NCBI RefSeq assembly: GCF_021246465.1
Contig: NZ_JAHRHK010000009.1
Span: 5,511-69,510 of the forward strand
Length of the DNA stretch: 64,000 nucleotides
Direction: 5' to 3'
DNA from: Nocardioides sp. R-C-SC26
GTDB taxonomy: Bacteria; Actinomycetota; Actinomycetes; Propionibacteriales; Nocardioidaceae
Shown: positions 32,614 to 41,646 of the stretch, piece after piece
Layout: each line of letters starts with the position of its first letter
How positions within the stretch are numbered: the first letter of the stretch is position 1
Made by a program: the position numbers and the translations under genes
Notes under the pieces: model-generated
What the model was told of the DNA's origin: nothing
Database searches by the model: none
Seen by the model: the letters and a program-made list of their open reading frames with translations, nothing else

Positions 32614-33330
32614 GTGGGAGCGAAGAGGAGCATCGGAACCCGGCTGGCGACGCAGGTCGCGCCGCGGCTGGCCCCCAAGCTCGCGCCGAAGCTCGCCGGT
32701 GCCGCACCGGGCGTGTCCGCCTCGTTCGTCCGGGAGGCCCTGCACCGCGCCGTCGACGGCGTCGGCCCGTTCCAGCCCGCCCACCTCACGGCCCGTCGGG
32801 CGTTGGAGGAGCACGAGGGCGACGTGAGGAAGGCGGTGCACGCCGTCGTCGACGACCACGTCCGCTTCGCGGGGGCGGCCGGCTTCGTCACCAACCTCGG
32901 TGGACTGGTCACCCTCACCGTCACCCTGCCCGCCAACCTCACCGGGCTCGCCGTCCTGCAGTGCCGCATGGTCGCAGCAGTGGCGCACCTGCGCGGCTAC
33001 GACATCCAGGATCCGCGGGTGCACAACGCCATCCTGGTCACCACGCTCGGCGCGGACGCCGTCGACGGGCTCATCAAGCAGCGCCGCCTGCCCGCCCCGC
33101 CGATGGCGATCGCCACGGCACCGGTGCACGACGCCTCGCTCGACCAGGCGATCGCCTCGGCCGTGGCCGCCGAACTGATCGCGCGGGTGGCCGGACGGCG
33201 TCTGGCGACCACCGCGGGACGGCGGGTGCCGGTCGTCGGCGGCCTGGTCGGCATGGGCGCCGACGGCTGGGCCACCTGGAAGATCGGCCGCTACGCCGAG
33301 AGAGAGTTCCTTCCGCGGGCACCGCGGTAG
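32614..33330 (+). CDS. EcsC-family protein
   Basis: Protein of 238 aa resembling the EcsC family: amphipathic N-terminus, then FVTNLGGLVTLTVTLPANLTGLAVLQCRMVAAVAHLRGYDI (in part), a segment of hydrophobic helices, and a C-terminal GGLVGMGADGWATWKIGRYAEREF. EcsC of Bacillus accompanies an ABC transporter and an intramembrane protease, but homologues like this one are usually orphan and uncharacterised. The GTG start follows the repeat element. Its last 40 bases overlap the 3' end of the convergent sulfotransferase gene. Confidence 0.78.
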   Translation: MGAKRSIGTRLATQVAPRLAPKLAPKLAGAAPGVSASFVREALHRAVDGVGPFQPAHLTARRALEEHEGDVRKAVHAVVDDHVRFAGAAGFVTNLGGLVTLTVTLPANLTGLAVLQCRMVAAVAHLRGYDIQDPRVHNAILVTTLGADAVDGLIKQRRLPAPPMAIATAPVHDASLDQAIASAVAAELIARVAGRRLATTAGRRVPVVGGLVGMGADGWATWKIGRYAEREFLPRAPR

Positions 33331-34523
33331 GCCTTGAGCACGCCACGACCGATGCTGCTGGTCTGCAACCGGCGCACGAACTTCTCCCGCCAGCGGTAGG
33401 TCGGGCGCAGGTAGCTCCGCTCGAGCGCCCGGTGCGCCTCGTGGAGCTCGTCGCGGAGCCGCGCCTCTTCGGCGCGCAGACGCGCCGCCTCCAACGCCAG
33501 TGCCCGGACGGCGTCCACGGCAGCCGACGCGACCTGCCGTTCGATCGGCCGGTCGGGGTCGCTCCACTCCGTCGACGGCTGCCCGATGAGCTCGTTCACG
33601 TCTCCGACGACGTCGTAGCCGCGCGCGCGGATCTCCGCCGCCCAGGACCGCTCGATCTCGCCGACCCAGGCGTGCAGGTGCGGCGGGACGCCGAGCCGCG
33701 GAGAGTCGCGACGCTGGGACAGGGTCTGGTGGGCGAGGAGCTCACGCACCAGCGGGCGGTAGTCGGTCGGTGCGAGCTGCTTGTTCGCGGCCAGGTTCAC
33801 CCGACGGATGAGCGCCGTCTCGGGCGCGCCGAGGGACGGGTTGGCCCGCTCGGTCTCCAGGTCGAGGTCGTAGCCGTCGAGGCCGAACGTCTGGGAGAAC
33901 CTGGTCCACAGGACGTCGGGGGCACCGCCCGGCGGCGGCACGGTCACCAGGTGCACGTGCTCGGGAGGCAGGTCGTGCGCCCAGCGGTCGAGGATCGCGG
34001 GGATCTCCTGCACGTTCCAGAACCAGCTCGAGATCCGGGTGTCCCGCGCGGGGTCGCCGATCTCCTCCAGGAACCGGGCGTAGGTGATCGGGCTCCGGTG
34101 CTTGACGTTCTCCTGCCATTCGGCCGGGATCTGACGCACCAGGTCGCGCACCGACAGCACGACGTGCACCTCCACACCGCCGGCACCGGCGCCGGTGTCC
34201 GTGCGATGGCCCAGGCTCTCCAGAGCACGGCCCACCTGGGACCGGGATGCCGCCGCCAGGATCTCGTGGCTGATGATCGCCGTCCCGCGATGGCGGCGGA
34301 CCCGCTCTGCGAGGGCGTCCCAGGCACCGATGGCCTCGGCCTCCAGGCCGCCCCACGGGAGCTTCATCAGATCCAGGGCCGCCAGGAAGTGCGCGTCGAA
34401 GCGATCCGCCGGGTAGAGGACGCCGTGACCGGCCAGGGTGCGTCGGTTGCGGAACAACACGTCCTGGAAGTACGACGTGCCGGTCTTGGGGGTGCCGACG
34501 TGGAGGTAGACGCGCTCAGCCAT
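33291..34523 (-). CDS. Sulfotransferase-family protein, paralogue B
   Basis: Protein of 410 aa with the 5'-phosphosulfate-binding loop VGTPKTGTSYFQ (9-20), so PAPS is the likely donor. HVVLSVRDLVRQIPAEWQE matches the 3'-phosphate region. The C-terminal half contains RRVNLAANKQL, HAWVGEIERSWAAEIRARGYDVVGDVNEL (in part), shared with the other paralogues, and then a long charged coiled coil (about 340-385) and a basic tail. The acceptor is unknown; cell-surface glycans or lipids are plausible. It is the last gene of a three-gene unit, starting with ATGGCTGA that overlaps the previous stop. Confidence 0.82.
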   Translation of the reverse strand: MAERVYLHVGTPKTGTSYFQDVLFRNRRTLAGHGVLYPADRFDAHFLAALDLMKLPWGGLEAEAIGAWDALAERVRRHRGTAIISHEILAAASRSQVGRALESLGHRTDTGAGAGGVEVHVVLSVRDLVRQIPAEWQENVKHRSPITYARFLEEIGDPARDTRISSWFWNVQEIPAILDRWAHDLPPEHVHLVTVPPPGGAPDVLWTRFSQTFGLDGYDLDLETERANPSLGAPETALIRRVNLAANKQLAPTDYRPLVRELLAHQTLSQRRDSPRLGVPPHLHAWVGEIERSWAAEIRARGYDVVGDVNELIGQPSTEWSDPDRPIERQVASAAVDAVRALALEAARLRAEEARLRDELHEAHRALERSYLRPTYRWREKFVRRLQTSSIGRGVLKAYRGARGRNSLSA

Positions 34524-35697
34524 CTGCCCGCTCCCCCGTCCCGCGAGCGTGCTGATCCGACCCGTCCCGCTCGATCAACAACCGCACCGCCAGGTCGAGC
34601 ACCCGCTGGTCGTCCGGAGCATTCACCGTCGCCGCCGACCCGCCGTCGGCGGCCGAGGGCAGGAGCTGGTCGAGATCACCGAGCACACGGTAGTCCTGCG
34701 CACGCAGGTGCCGACGCATCCGGTCGGCGCGCTCACGCGCCCACTCCCGGTGAGAGTCCGGCAGCGCCAGGGCAGGCCCCGGGTGCGCGGCCAGCCGCGG
34801 CAGCAGTGTCGAGCGGAGCAGTCGGGCGCGCTCTGCCGGCAGCACCAGCAGACCCAGCGGTGCGGCCACGCGACGAGCGAGGTCGACGCCGTCCGCGGAG
34901 ACGGCGGGGGGCCGCGGAAGACGACGCGCGCGCGCAGCGCGGGCCGTCTGGTCGGCGTCCAGGGCGATCCGGATCCGGGACCGTCCGACCCGCTCTCGCC
35001 ACCAGTCGGCCGCGGCGGCCAGGTCGGCCCGCGGCGGCAGCGGACGTCGGGAGGGATCGCCGAGCCACTCCTCCCACGACTGGCCGCCCTCGTCGAAGGC
35101 GCGGGCGGTGAACGCGTGCACCGTCATCGTCGCGACGTCGGCCCCGAGCACGTAGACCATCGCCGAGCGCCCGCCCGGTGGACGACCTCGCCGGATCAGC
35201 TCGAGCCGCAACGGATCGGCCAGCCAGGCGTCGCCGACCAGTCGGTGCGGGCGCGCCCACACGCGCCGGAAGCGTGGCGGCTCGGGCGCAGGCGCGGCGT
35301 CGGCGACGACGTCCTCGGCCAGGAGCAGCGAGGCGACCCGGATCAGCTCGGCCGGGGGGAGGGTCGCGGGGTCGACCGGACGTGGGCCCCACCGCACCGG
35401 GGGTGCGGCGCCCACCAGTTCGAGGTCGGAGGTCCCGCGGCCCGGCGCGCTCGCCGCGACGACCCGCTCGACGAGAGCAGGGTCCGGCGTCCCAGCGAGG
35501 TTCAGCCGGCGGAGCAGCTCCAACTGCTGCGCGCCCGGCAGGTAGCGGCCACTCCGTTCGCCGTTGCTGGCGACATCGAGCTGTGCGCGCCACGCCTCCC
35601 ACGGCGTGGTCCCGCCGTCGCGGAGATGGGCCACCCAGCCCCACGCGACTCGCTCGCCGTCGCCGGAGGTCGGGCGGCCCGGGGCCGCCTCAGTCAT
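34516..35697 (-). CDS. Unknown protein between two sulfotransferases
   Basis: Protein of 393 aa, Arg/Ala/Leu-rich, with no P-loop for PAPS. An ELLRRLNLAG segment and a C-terminal HREWARERADRMRRHLRAQDYRVLGDLDQLLP (in part) resemble the C-terminal segments of the flanking sulfotransferases (RRVNLA and ARGYDVVGDVNEL). It may therefore be a catalytically dead or divergent relative, or an accessory subunit. A VYVLGADVATMTVHAFTARAF stretch is predicted beta/alpha. There is no signal peptide or membrane helix. It overlaps both neighbours by eight bases (ATGACTGA and ATGGCTGA), which implies tight translational coupling and a shared task. Confidence 0.65.
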   Translation of the reverse strand: MTEAAPGRPTSGDGERVAWGWVAHLRDGGTTPWEAWRAQLDVASNGERSGRYLPGAQQLELLRRLNLAGTPDPALVERVVAASAPGRGTSDLELVGAAPPVRWGPRPVDPATLPPAELIRVASLLLAEDVVADAAPAPEPPRFRRVWARPHRLVGDAWLADPLRLELIRRGRPPGGRSAMVYVLGADVATMTVHAFTARAFDEGGQSWEEWLGDPSRRPLPPRADLAAAADWWRERVGRSRIRIALDADQTARAARARRLPRPPAVSADGVDLARRVAAPLGLLVLPAERARLLRSTLLPRLAAHPGPALALPDSHREWARERADRMRRHLRAQDYRVLGDLDQLLPSAADGGSAATVNAPDDQRVLDLAVRLLIERDGSDQHARGTGERADG

Positions 35698-36772
35698 CTC
35701 GCAGCTCACGCACCCGGCTGCGCACCTTCGCGACGATCTTGCCGTCGGGATCCTCCCGACGGGTCGCCTCGAGGGTCATCGCCGAGAGCGCGTCGAGCGC
35801 CGCGCGCAGTTGCGGCTTCGGGCCGATCTTGTCCGGGTTGACCCACGCGACGTCGGGGTCGCGGGGACGCGGGCGCAGGTCCTCGACGTCTCCGACGACG
35901 TGGACGCCGCTGGCGGTGAGGTAGTCGATCCAGCGCTGCGCCTCCTCCTCGACCCACGGGTCCAGGCGCGGAGGCACGAGCAGCGGTGCGCTCTGTCGGC
36001 GCACCAGGCGGTCCTGGGCGAGCATCTCGCGCATCAGCTCGTCGAAGCGGGCCTCGCGTCGGGCGTCGCGCCGCATCCGCCGGTTCAGGCGTCGCAGCAT
36101 CGCCGTCTCGGCGACACCGAGCGAGGCGTTGACCGCCTCGCTCTCGCGCGGCGCCCAGTCGGGGTCGATCTCGAAGACGGCGCAGAAGCGCTGCCACAGC
36201 TCGGGGCCGGAGGTCTGGGGGACGGCGACGACGTGGAGCCGTTCGGTCGGGACCACCTCGCCCCAGGTCGCCAGCACACCCGGCAGGTCGAAGGCGCGCG
36301 CGAACCACGGCCGCTGGGTCGTGACGCGGTCGAGGAAGGAGCGATAGCTCCAGCGACGCCCTTGCTTGATGGACTCCTGCCAGGCCGCGGGCAGCTGCCG
36401 CGCCATGTCGCGCGCGGAGTACACGACGTGCACCTCGGCACGTCCGAAGGAGGCGACCGCCTTCGCGACCTGGCTCGGCGTCGCGGGAGCCAGGATCTCG
36501 TGGCTGATGATCACCGACCCGCTGAGCCTCCGGGCCTTGCGCGTCATCGCCTCCCAGTAGCCCTCGGCGTGCCCGGCCGGGCCGCCCCAGTCCTGGTCCA
36601 ACAGGTCCAGAGCGGCGCGGAACTGGCTCAGCGCGGGGCTCGTCATCGGGTTGCGGGCCGGGAAGTGGACGCCGTTGGCCGCGAGCGAGCGGGCGTTCAC
36701 CGCCAACCGGTCCTGCAGATAGGTGGTGCCGGTCTTGGGCGCACCGATGTGCAGATAGACCGCGCGACTCAC
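35690..36772 (-). CDS. Sulfotransferase-family protein, paralogue A
   Basis: Protein of 360 aa, first gene of the unit. The PAPS loop is IGAPKTGTTYLQ (9-20). SVIISHEILAPATPSQV and VHVVYSARDMARQLPAAWQE correspond closely to paralogue B (TAIISHEILAAASRSQV, VHVVLSVRDLVRQIPAEWQE). The C-terminal WIDYLTASGVHVVGDVEDLRP is the shared end motif. Acceptor is unknown. A third relative is at 50358. Such actinobacterial sulfotransferases often occur near envelope-glycan genes, but none is adjacent here. Confidence 0.83.
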   Translation of the reverse strand: MSRAVYLHIGAPKTGTTYLQDRLAVNARSLAANGVHFPARNPMTSPALSQFRAALDLLDQDWGGPAGHAEGYWEAMTRKARRLSGSVIISHEILAPATPSQVAKAVASFGRAEVHVVYSARDMARQLPAAWQESIKQGRRWSYRSFLDRVTTQRPWFARAFDLPGVLATWGEVVPTERLHVVAVPQTSGPELWQRFCAVFEIDPDWAPRESEAVNASLGVAETAMLRRLNRRMRRDARREARFDELMREMLAQDRLVRRQSAPLLVPPRLDPWVEEEAQRWIDYLTASGVHVVGDVEDLRPRPRDPDVAWVNPDKIGPKPQLRAALDALSAMTLEATRREDPDGKIVAKVRSRVRELRDD

Positions 36773-36821
36773 GCGCCGATCCTAGTGCGGGGGGATCGCG
36801 TGACAGGGTGCCGGCGGGTTC

Positions 36822-36922
36822 GGTGGAGCGGTGAGTCTGAGACGGTTCGGGGCGCCAGACCGTCGCACACGCACCGCTCCACCGACCGCCCCCGCCCGGG
36901 CGGTGAGTCTGAGACGGTTCGG
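36822..36922. repeat. Hairpin plus 72-bp-spaced direct repeat
   Basis: A 12-bp inverted repeat (GGTGGAGCGGTG at 36822-36833 and complement at 36872-36883) encloses a second stem GACGGT/ACCGTC. The sequence GCGGTGAGTCTGAGACGG plus TTCGG at 36828-36850 is repeated exactly at 36900-36922. The region lies between the start of the sulfotransferase operon and the end of the HMG-CoA lyase gene, and probably terminates the latter. Confidence 0.75.
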
Positions 36923-36943
36923 ACGCTCACAACCATCCCGCAC

Positions 36944-37897
36944 TCACCTCCCACCCGCCAGCGCCCGGACGACGGCGCTCGGGCTGGGGCGACCGAGTTG
37001 CTCGGCCATCCACACGCTCGTGGCGAGGACGGCGTCCAGGTCGACCCCGTGCTCGACGCCGAGGCCGGTGAGCATCCAGAGCAGGTCCTCGGTGGCGAGG
37101 TTGCCGGTGGCCGACTTCGCGTAGGGGCAGCCGCCCAGGCCGCCGGCGCTGACGTCGAACGTGGTGACGCCGGCGTAGAGCGCCGCCTGCACGTTGGAGA
37201 GCGCCTGGCCGTAGGTGTCGTGCACGTGCAGGGCGAGGCGGTCCGGCGGGAGCCCGACCTGGCGGAAGGCGTCGACGAGGCCGACGACATGCCCCGGGGT
37301 GCCGACGCCGATCGTGTCGCCGAGGCTGAGCTGACCCGCACCGAGGTCGACCAGTCGTCGTCCGACCGAGGTCACCTGGTCGATGGCAACGCCGCCCTCC
37401 CAGGGGTCCCCGAAGCACATCGAGACGTAGGCGCGGACCTCCATGCCGGCCGCGCGCGCCCGGGCGACGGTCGGCTCGAACATGGCGAACTGGTCGTCGA
37501 GCCCACGGTTGAGGTTGCGTCGGGCGAAGGTCTCCGTCGCCGAGGCGAAGATCGCGATGTGGCGCAGGCCGAGGTCGATGGCGCGATCCAGGCCGCGTTC
37601 GTTGGGCACGAGCACCGGCAGGTCGCGCGCGGCGTCTCCGATCTCGTCGACGAGGAGGTCCATCAGCTCCGCGGCGTCGGCGAGCTGCGGCACCCACCTC
37701 GGATGCACGAAGCTGGTCGCCTCCACGATCGGCAGGCCCGCGGCGAGCAGGCGGCGCACGAACTCGGCCTTGACCGATGTCGGCACGTGGGCGGCCTCGT
37801 TCTGGAGACCGTCACGGGGGCCGACCTCGTAGAGCGTGATGGCGCGCGTCAGGTCGGGATCGGGAAAGACCATCGGCAACCCGAGCTCGGCGGTCAC
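36944..37897 (-). CDS. Hydroxymethylglutaryl-CoA lyase
   Basis: Splits HMG-CoA into acetyl-CoA and acetoacetate, the last step of leucine degradation. The 317-aa TIM-barrel has EVGPRDGLQNE at the start (catalytic Arg/Asp), the FVHPRWVPQLADA and SLGDTIGVGTPG segments, and the signature loop GGLGGCPYAKSATGNLATED with the active-site Cys. GTG 37897 overlaps the stop of the carboxylase alpha gene by four bases, so the two are coupled. In the same operon are the alpha and beta subunits of methylcrotonyl-CoA carboxylase. The methylglutaconyl-CoA hydratase and isovaleryl-CoA dehydrogenase genes are not in the window. Confidence 0.93.
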   Translation of the reverse strand: MTAELGLPMVFPDPDLTRAITLYEVGPRDGLQNEAAHVPTSVKAEFVRRLLAAGLPIVEATSFVHPRWVPQLADAAELMDLLVDEIGDAARDLPVLVPNERGLDRAIDLGLRHIAIFASATETFARRNLNRGLDDQFAMFEPTVARARAAGMEVRAYVSMCFGDPWEGGVAIDQVTSVGRRLVDLGAGQLSLGDTIGVGTPGHVVGLVDAFRQVGLPPDRLALHVHDTYGQALSNVQAALYAGVTTFDVSAGGLGGCPYAKSATGNLATEDLLWMLTGLGVEHGVDLDAVLATSVWMAEQLGRPSPSAVVRALAGGR

Positions 37898-39834
37898 GAC
37901 GCCCCGCTCCCGGCGCCCTCGTGCGGCTCGATCTCCAGCAGCACCGCGCCGAGGGGCACCTGACCGCCGGCGACGGCGGGCACCGCGGTGACGACGCCGT
38001 CGAACGGAGCACGCAGGGTGAGCTCCATCTTCATGGCCTCCATCGCCCCCAGCGCCTGGCCCTCGACGACCTCCTCGCCGACGGCGACCCGGATGTCCAG
38101 CACGGTACCGGGCATCGGCGCCGCGACCGTGCCGTCTCCGGCGGCGAGGGACGCGCTCCGGTCGCGGTGCGGCCCGAGATCGACCCGGTGCCCGCGGTGC
38201 ACGATCTCGGTGCCGTCGGCGCTGCGACGCACCGCACCCCACCCGCGGAACCCACCGTGGACGACGTCGCCGTCCACCGAGAAGCCGCCGTGCGTCCCGG
38301 CCCTCGACGGCAGCGTGCGACCGTGCTCGACGAGGTCGGCCGCCGGACCGCCGGCACGGAAGCCGTCGGCCTCCCACGGGCCGCGGGGGGCGCGACGCAG
38401 CTGCGTGCGCAGGGTGACCTCGGCGAACGCGAGCGCGTCGCCGTCGTCGGGTCGGGGCAGGTCGAGACGGTCGAGCCAGGCCGTGTCGTGCCGGGCCTGG
38501 CGGAAGTCGTCGTGGTCGACGAGCGCGGCGAGGTAGGCGACGTTCGTGGTGAGTCCCATCACCGCCGTCCGCTCCAGCGCCTCGGTCAGGAGCATCAACG
38601 CCTCCTCGCGGCCAGAAGCCCAGGCGATCACCTTGCCGAGCATCGGGTCGAAGGCGGGGGTGACGATCTGGCCGCTCTCCAGCGCATGGTCGACGCGGAC
38701 GCCGAACTGCGGCGCCGGATCCTCGCCGTCGGCCAGGTCGATCAACCGACCCGGGTCCGGGTCGGGACTCCAGGTCTGCTCCGGCCAGCGCACCCAGCTC
38801 GCCCGGCCCGCCTGCGGCAGGAACCCCGCGAAGGCGTCCTCGGCATAGACCCGCGCCTCGACGGCGTGCCCGGTCACGACGACGTCGCTCTGCGCGAGGC
38901 CGATCGGCTCACCGGCCGCGACCCGCAACTGCAGCTGGACGAGGTCGACGCCGGTGATCAGCTCGGTCACCGGGTGCTCGACCTGCAGGCGGGTGTTCAT
39001 CTCCAGGAAGTAGAAATCGCCGCTGGCCTGGTCGTAGAGGAACTCCACCGTGCCGGCACCGGTGTAGCCGACGTGCGATGCCAGATCGACCGCCGCGGCA
39101 CAGATCCTCGCGCGCGTGGCGTCGTCGAGGGTGGGTGCGGGCGCTTCCTCCAGCACCTTCTGGTGCCGCCGCTGCGCGGAGCAGTCGCGCTCGTGGAAGT
39201 GCAGCACCGTGCCGTGGGCATCGCCGACGACCTGCACCTCGATGTGCCGGCCGGACTCGACGTAGGTCTCGACGAGCATCACGTCGTCACCGAAGGAGCG
39301 ACGGGCCTCGCCCTGCGCCGAGGCCAGCGCCTCGGCGAACTGCTCGGCGCTGCGCACCACGCGCATGCCCTTGCCGCCACCACCGGCGGCGGCCTTGACC
39401 AGCACCGGATAGGTGAAGGACGTCGGGTCGTCGTCGAGGTCGTAGGCCGGGATGACCGGCACGCCGGCCGCGACGGCGATCGCACGCGCGGCGTCCTTGC
39501 GGCCCATCTGGTCCATCACGTCGGCGCTCGGCCCGACCAGCGTCACACCCGCCGCCTCCAGCGCCCGGGCGAACGGCGCCCGCTCGGAGAGGAAGCCGTA
39601 GCCGGGGTGGACGGCGTCCGCACCGGCCTCGACGGCGGCAGCCACCACGGCCTCGACGTCGAGGTAGGACGGCACCCGCAGCGCCCGGTCGGCCTCGCGC
39701 ACGTGGAGGGCGGCGGCGTCGGCGTCGGTGTAGATCGCGACGGCGGTGATGCCGAGCCGTCGACAGGTGCGGATCACCCGTCGGGCGATCTCGCCGCGGT
39801 TGGCGATCAGCAGGGCGGAGATCGGGCCTGTCAT
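37894..39834 (-). CDS. mccA: Acyl-CoA carboxylase alpha subunit (probable methylcrotonyl-CoA carboxylase)
   Basis: Biotin carboxylase and biotin carrier in one 646-aa chain. The N-terminal fold (LLIANRGEIARRVIRTC), ATP-grasp loop (KAAAGGGGKGMRVV, about 147-160), HERDCSAQRRHQK and EMNTRLQVEHPVTE are intact. The C-terminal carrier domain has AMEAMKMELT with biotinyl Lys602. Alpha subunits of different acyl-CoA carboxylases look alike. Assignment to methylcrotonyl-CoA rests on the coupled HMG-CoA lyase and the beta subunit. A separate single-domain biotin carrier at 12906 is not needed by this enzyme. Confidence 0.9.
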   Translation of the reverse strand: MTGPISALLIANRGEIARRVIRTCRRLGITAVAIYTDADAAALHVREADRALRVPSYLDVEAVVAAAVEAGADAVHPGYGFLSERAPFARALEAAGVTLVGPSADVMDQMGRKDAARAIAVAAGVPVIPAYDLDDDPTSFTYPVLVKAAAGGGGKGMRVVRSAEQFAEALASAQGEARRSFGDDVMLVETYVESGRHIEVQVVGDAHGTVLHFHERDCSAQRRHQKVLEEAPAPTLDDATRARICAAAVDLASHVGYTGAGTVEFLYDQASGDFYFLEMNTRLQVEHPVTELITGVDLVQLQLRVAAGEPIGLAQSDVVVTGHAVEARVYAEDAFAGFLPQAGRASWVRWPEQTWSPDPDPGRLIDLADGEDPAPQFGVRVDHALESGQIVTPAFDPMLGKVIAWASGREEALMLLTEALERTAVMGLTTNVAYLAALVDHDDFRQARHDTAWLDRLDLPRPDDGDALAFAEVTLRTQLRRAPRGPWEADGFRAGGPAADLVEHGRTLPSRAGTHGGFSVDGDVVHGGFRGWGAVRRSADGTEIVHRGHRVDLGPHRDRSASLAAGDGTVAAPMPGTVLDIRVAVGEEVVEGQALGAMEAMKMELTLRAPFDGVVTAVPAVAGGQVPLGAVLLEIEPHEGAGSGAS

Positions 39835-39854
39835 CAGATTGCCTTTCGTCGTAC

Positions 39855-39944
39855 GGGGTTTCGAGACGCCCGCTCGTTCCTCGCGGGCTCCTCAACCACC
39901 GGAGGCCAGCCTCCGCGTTCGTTCCTCCCGCGGCGCTGCGCGGC
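39855..39944. repeat. REP-like element inside the mcc operon
   Basis: GGGTTTCGAGACGCCCGCTC continues with GTTCCTCGCGGGCTCCTCAA and CCACCGG, then GGCCAGCCTCC, forming several short stems. It is a divergent member of the GGTTTCGAGACG family. It fills almost the whole gap between the mccB stop and the mccA start, so the operon transcript should carry it. Confidence 0.75.
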
Positions 39945-41525
39945 TCACATCCGGAAGATGCCGTAGGTGGGCTCGGGCACCGGCGCGTGCGCGGCCGCTG
40001 CCAGGCCCATGCCGAGCACCCTGCGGGTGTCGACCGGATCGATCACACCGTCGTCCCACAACCGCGCCGTGGCGTAGTACGGCGAGCCCTGCGTCTCGTA
40101 CTGCTCGCGGATCGGCGCCTTGAACTCCTCGACGTCCGCGTCCTCGGCGCGTCCGGCGACGGTCGCGAGCACCGAGGCCGCCTGCTCCCCGCCCATCACC
40201 GAGATCCGGGCGTTCGGCCACATCCACAAGAACCGGGGGTCGTAGGCGCGCCCGCACATGCCGTAGTTGCCGGCACCGAACGAGCCCCCGATCACCACGG
40301 TGAACTTCGGGACGACGCTGCACGCGACCGCCGTCACCAGCTTGGCGCCGTCACGAGCGATGCCGCGGTTCTCGTACTCGCGGCCGACCATGAATCCGCT
40401 GATGTTCTGCAGGAAGACCAGCGGGATGCCGCGTTGGTTGCACAGCTCGATGAAGTGCGCGCCCTTGAGGGCCGACTCGCTGAAGAGGATCCCGTTGTTG
40501 GCCACGATGCCCACCGGGTGACCCCAGATGTGGGCGAAGCCGCACACCAGCGTCTCGCCGTAGAGCTGCTTGAACTCCTGCAGCCGGCTGCCGTCGACGA
40601 TGCGGCGGATCACCTCGCGCACGTCGTAGGGCGTTCGGGTGTCGGCCGGGACGACGTCGTAGAGGGAGGCCGGGTCCTCGTGCGGCTCCTCGACCTCACG
40701 GACCTCCCACGGTGCCGGCGCATCGACGGCGAACGAGGCCGGCGTGGTGGCGACGATGTCGCGCACGATCTGCAGCGCGTGGGTGTCGTCCTCGGCGAGG
40801 TGGTCGACGACTCCCGAGGTGCGCGCGTGGACGTCGCCGCCGCCGAGCTCCTCGGCGGTCACGACCTCGCCGGTCGCGGCCTTCACCAGCGGCGGGCCGC
40901 CCAGGAAGATCGTGCCCTGGTTGCGCACGATCACGGTCTCGTCGCTCATCGCCGGAACGTAGGCGCCGCCGGCGGTGCAGGAGCCCATCACGCTGGCGAT
41001 CTGCGGGATGCCGCGGGCGCTGAGGTTGGCCTGGTTGAAGAAGATCCGGCCGAAGTGCTCGCGGTCGGGGAAGACGTCGTCCTGCATCGGCAGGAACGCG
41101 CCGCCGGAATCGACCAGGTAGATGCAGGGCAGTCGGTTGTCGGCGGCGATCTGCTGCGCGCGCAGGTGCTTCTTCACCGTCATCGGGTAGTAGGTACCGC
41201 CCTTGACGGTGGCGTCGTTGGCGACGACGACGCAGAGCCTGTTGCTCACCGCGCCGATGCCGGCCACGACGCCCGCGCTCGGGACGGGCGTCTCGCCGGG
41301 AGAGCCGTACATGCCGTGAGCGGCCAAGGGGCTCAGTTCGAGGAAGGGGCTGCCGGGGTCGAGCAGGTGGTCGACCCGGTCGCGGGCAAGGAGCTTGCCG
41401 CGGCCGGTGTGCTTCGCGCGGGCGGCCTCGCTGCCACCCTGGCGGGCGCGTGTCAGGTGTTCGCGCAACTGCTCGGTGAGCGCGCGCAGGTCGGTCGGCT
41501 GGGTGGCGTCGGGCGTCGCGGTCAC
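39945..41525 (-). CDS. mccB: Acyl-CoA carboxylase beta subunit (probable methylcrotonyl-CoA carboxylase)
   Basis: Carboxyltransferase subunit of 526 aa. [29 protein letters not shown] (in part), [28 protein letters not shown] and the [32 protein letters not shown] segment (in part) are characteristic of methylcrotonyl-CoA carboxylase beta rather than propionyl-CoA carboxylase. It transfers the carboxyl group from biotin to 3-methylcrotonyl-CoA. First gene of the operon mccB-mccA-HMG-CoA lyase. GTG 41525 sits 7 bp after an 18-bp operator that recurs before the TetR gene at 45973. Confidence 0.92.
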   Translation of the reverse strand: MTATPDATQPTDLRALTEQLREHLTRARQGGSEAARAKHTGRGKLLARDRVDHLLDPGSPFLELSPLAAHGMYGSPGETPVPSAGVVAGIGAVSNRLCVVVANDATVKGGTYYPMTVKKHLRAQQIAADNRLPCIYLVDSGGAFLPMQDDVFPDREHFGRIFFNQANLSARGIPQIASVMGSCTAGGAYVPAMSDETVIVRNQGTIFLGGPPLVKAATGEVVTAEELGGGDVHARTSGVVDHLAEDDTHALQIVRDIVATTPASFAVDAPAPWEVREVEEPHEDPASLYDVVPADTRTPYDVREVIRRIVDGSRLQEFKQLYGETLVCGFAHIWGHPVGIVANNGILFSESALKGAHFIELCNQRGIPLVFLQNISGFMVGREYENRGIARDGAKLVTAVACSVVPKFTVVIGGSFGAGNYGMCGRAYDPRFLWMWPNARISVMGGEQAASVLATVAGRAEDADVEEFKAPIREQYETQGSPYYATARLWDDGVIDPVDTRRVLGMGLAAAAHAPVPEPTYGIFRM

Positions 41526-41532
41526 GTGGCTA

Positions 41533-41550
41533 GGTTAGCGATCGTTAACC
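41533..41550. promoter_or_regulatory. TetR-type operator before mccB
   Basis: Read toward mccB the site is GGTTAACGATCGCTAACC, an imperfect dyad with 16 of 18 symmetric positions. The site before the TetR gene at 45948-45965 reads GGTGAACGACCGCTAACC in the same orientation relative to its gene, 16 of 18 identical. Both end 7 bp before the start codon. The TetR product is the obvious candidate to bind both. Confidence 0.75.
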
Positions 41551-41581
41551 AGTCTCGGAAGTCCGGGAACCGGACGTTCAT

Positions 41582-41609
41582 TTGAAAGTCCAGCACGAGG
41601 GTCTACTTT
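41582..41609 (+). promoter_or_regulatory. Promoter of metY
   Basis: TTGAAA (41582-41587), a 16-bp spacer, then TACTTT (41604-41609) make a good housekeeping promoter 38 bp before the metY start. A GTCCGG-GAA-CCGGAC hairpin (41561-41575) lies just upstream and could be an operator. The remaining leader is too short for a SAM riboswitch. Confidence 0.6.
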
Positions 41610-41646
41610 CGAGGGATCCCCCACGTCGTTCATAGGAGAGCGCGCC

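Noticed and set aside
41551..41646. SAM riboswitch upstream of metY
   Set aside because: The leader after the promoter is under 40 bp and has no SAM-II, SAM-IV or SAM-I core helices that I can recognise.
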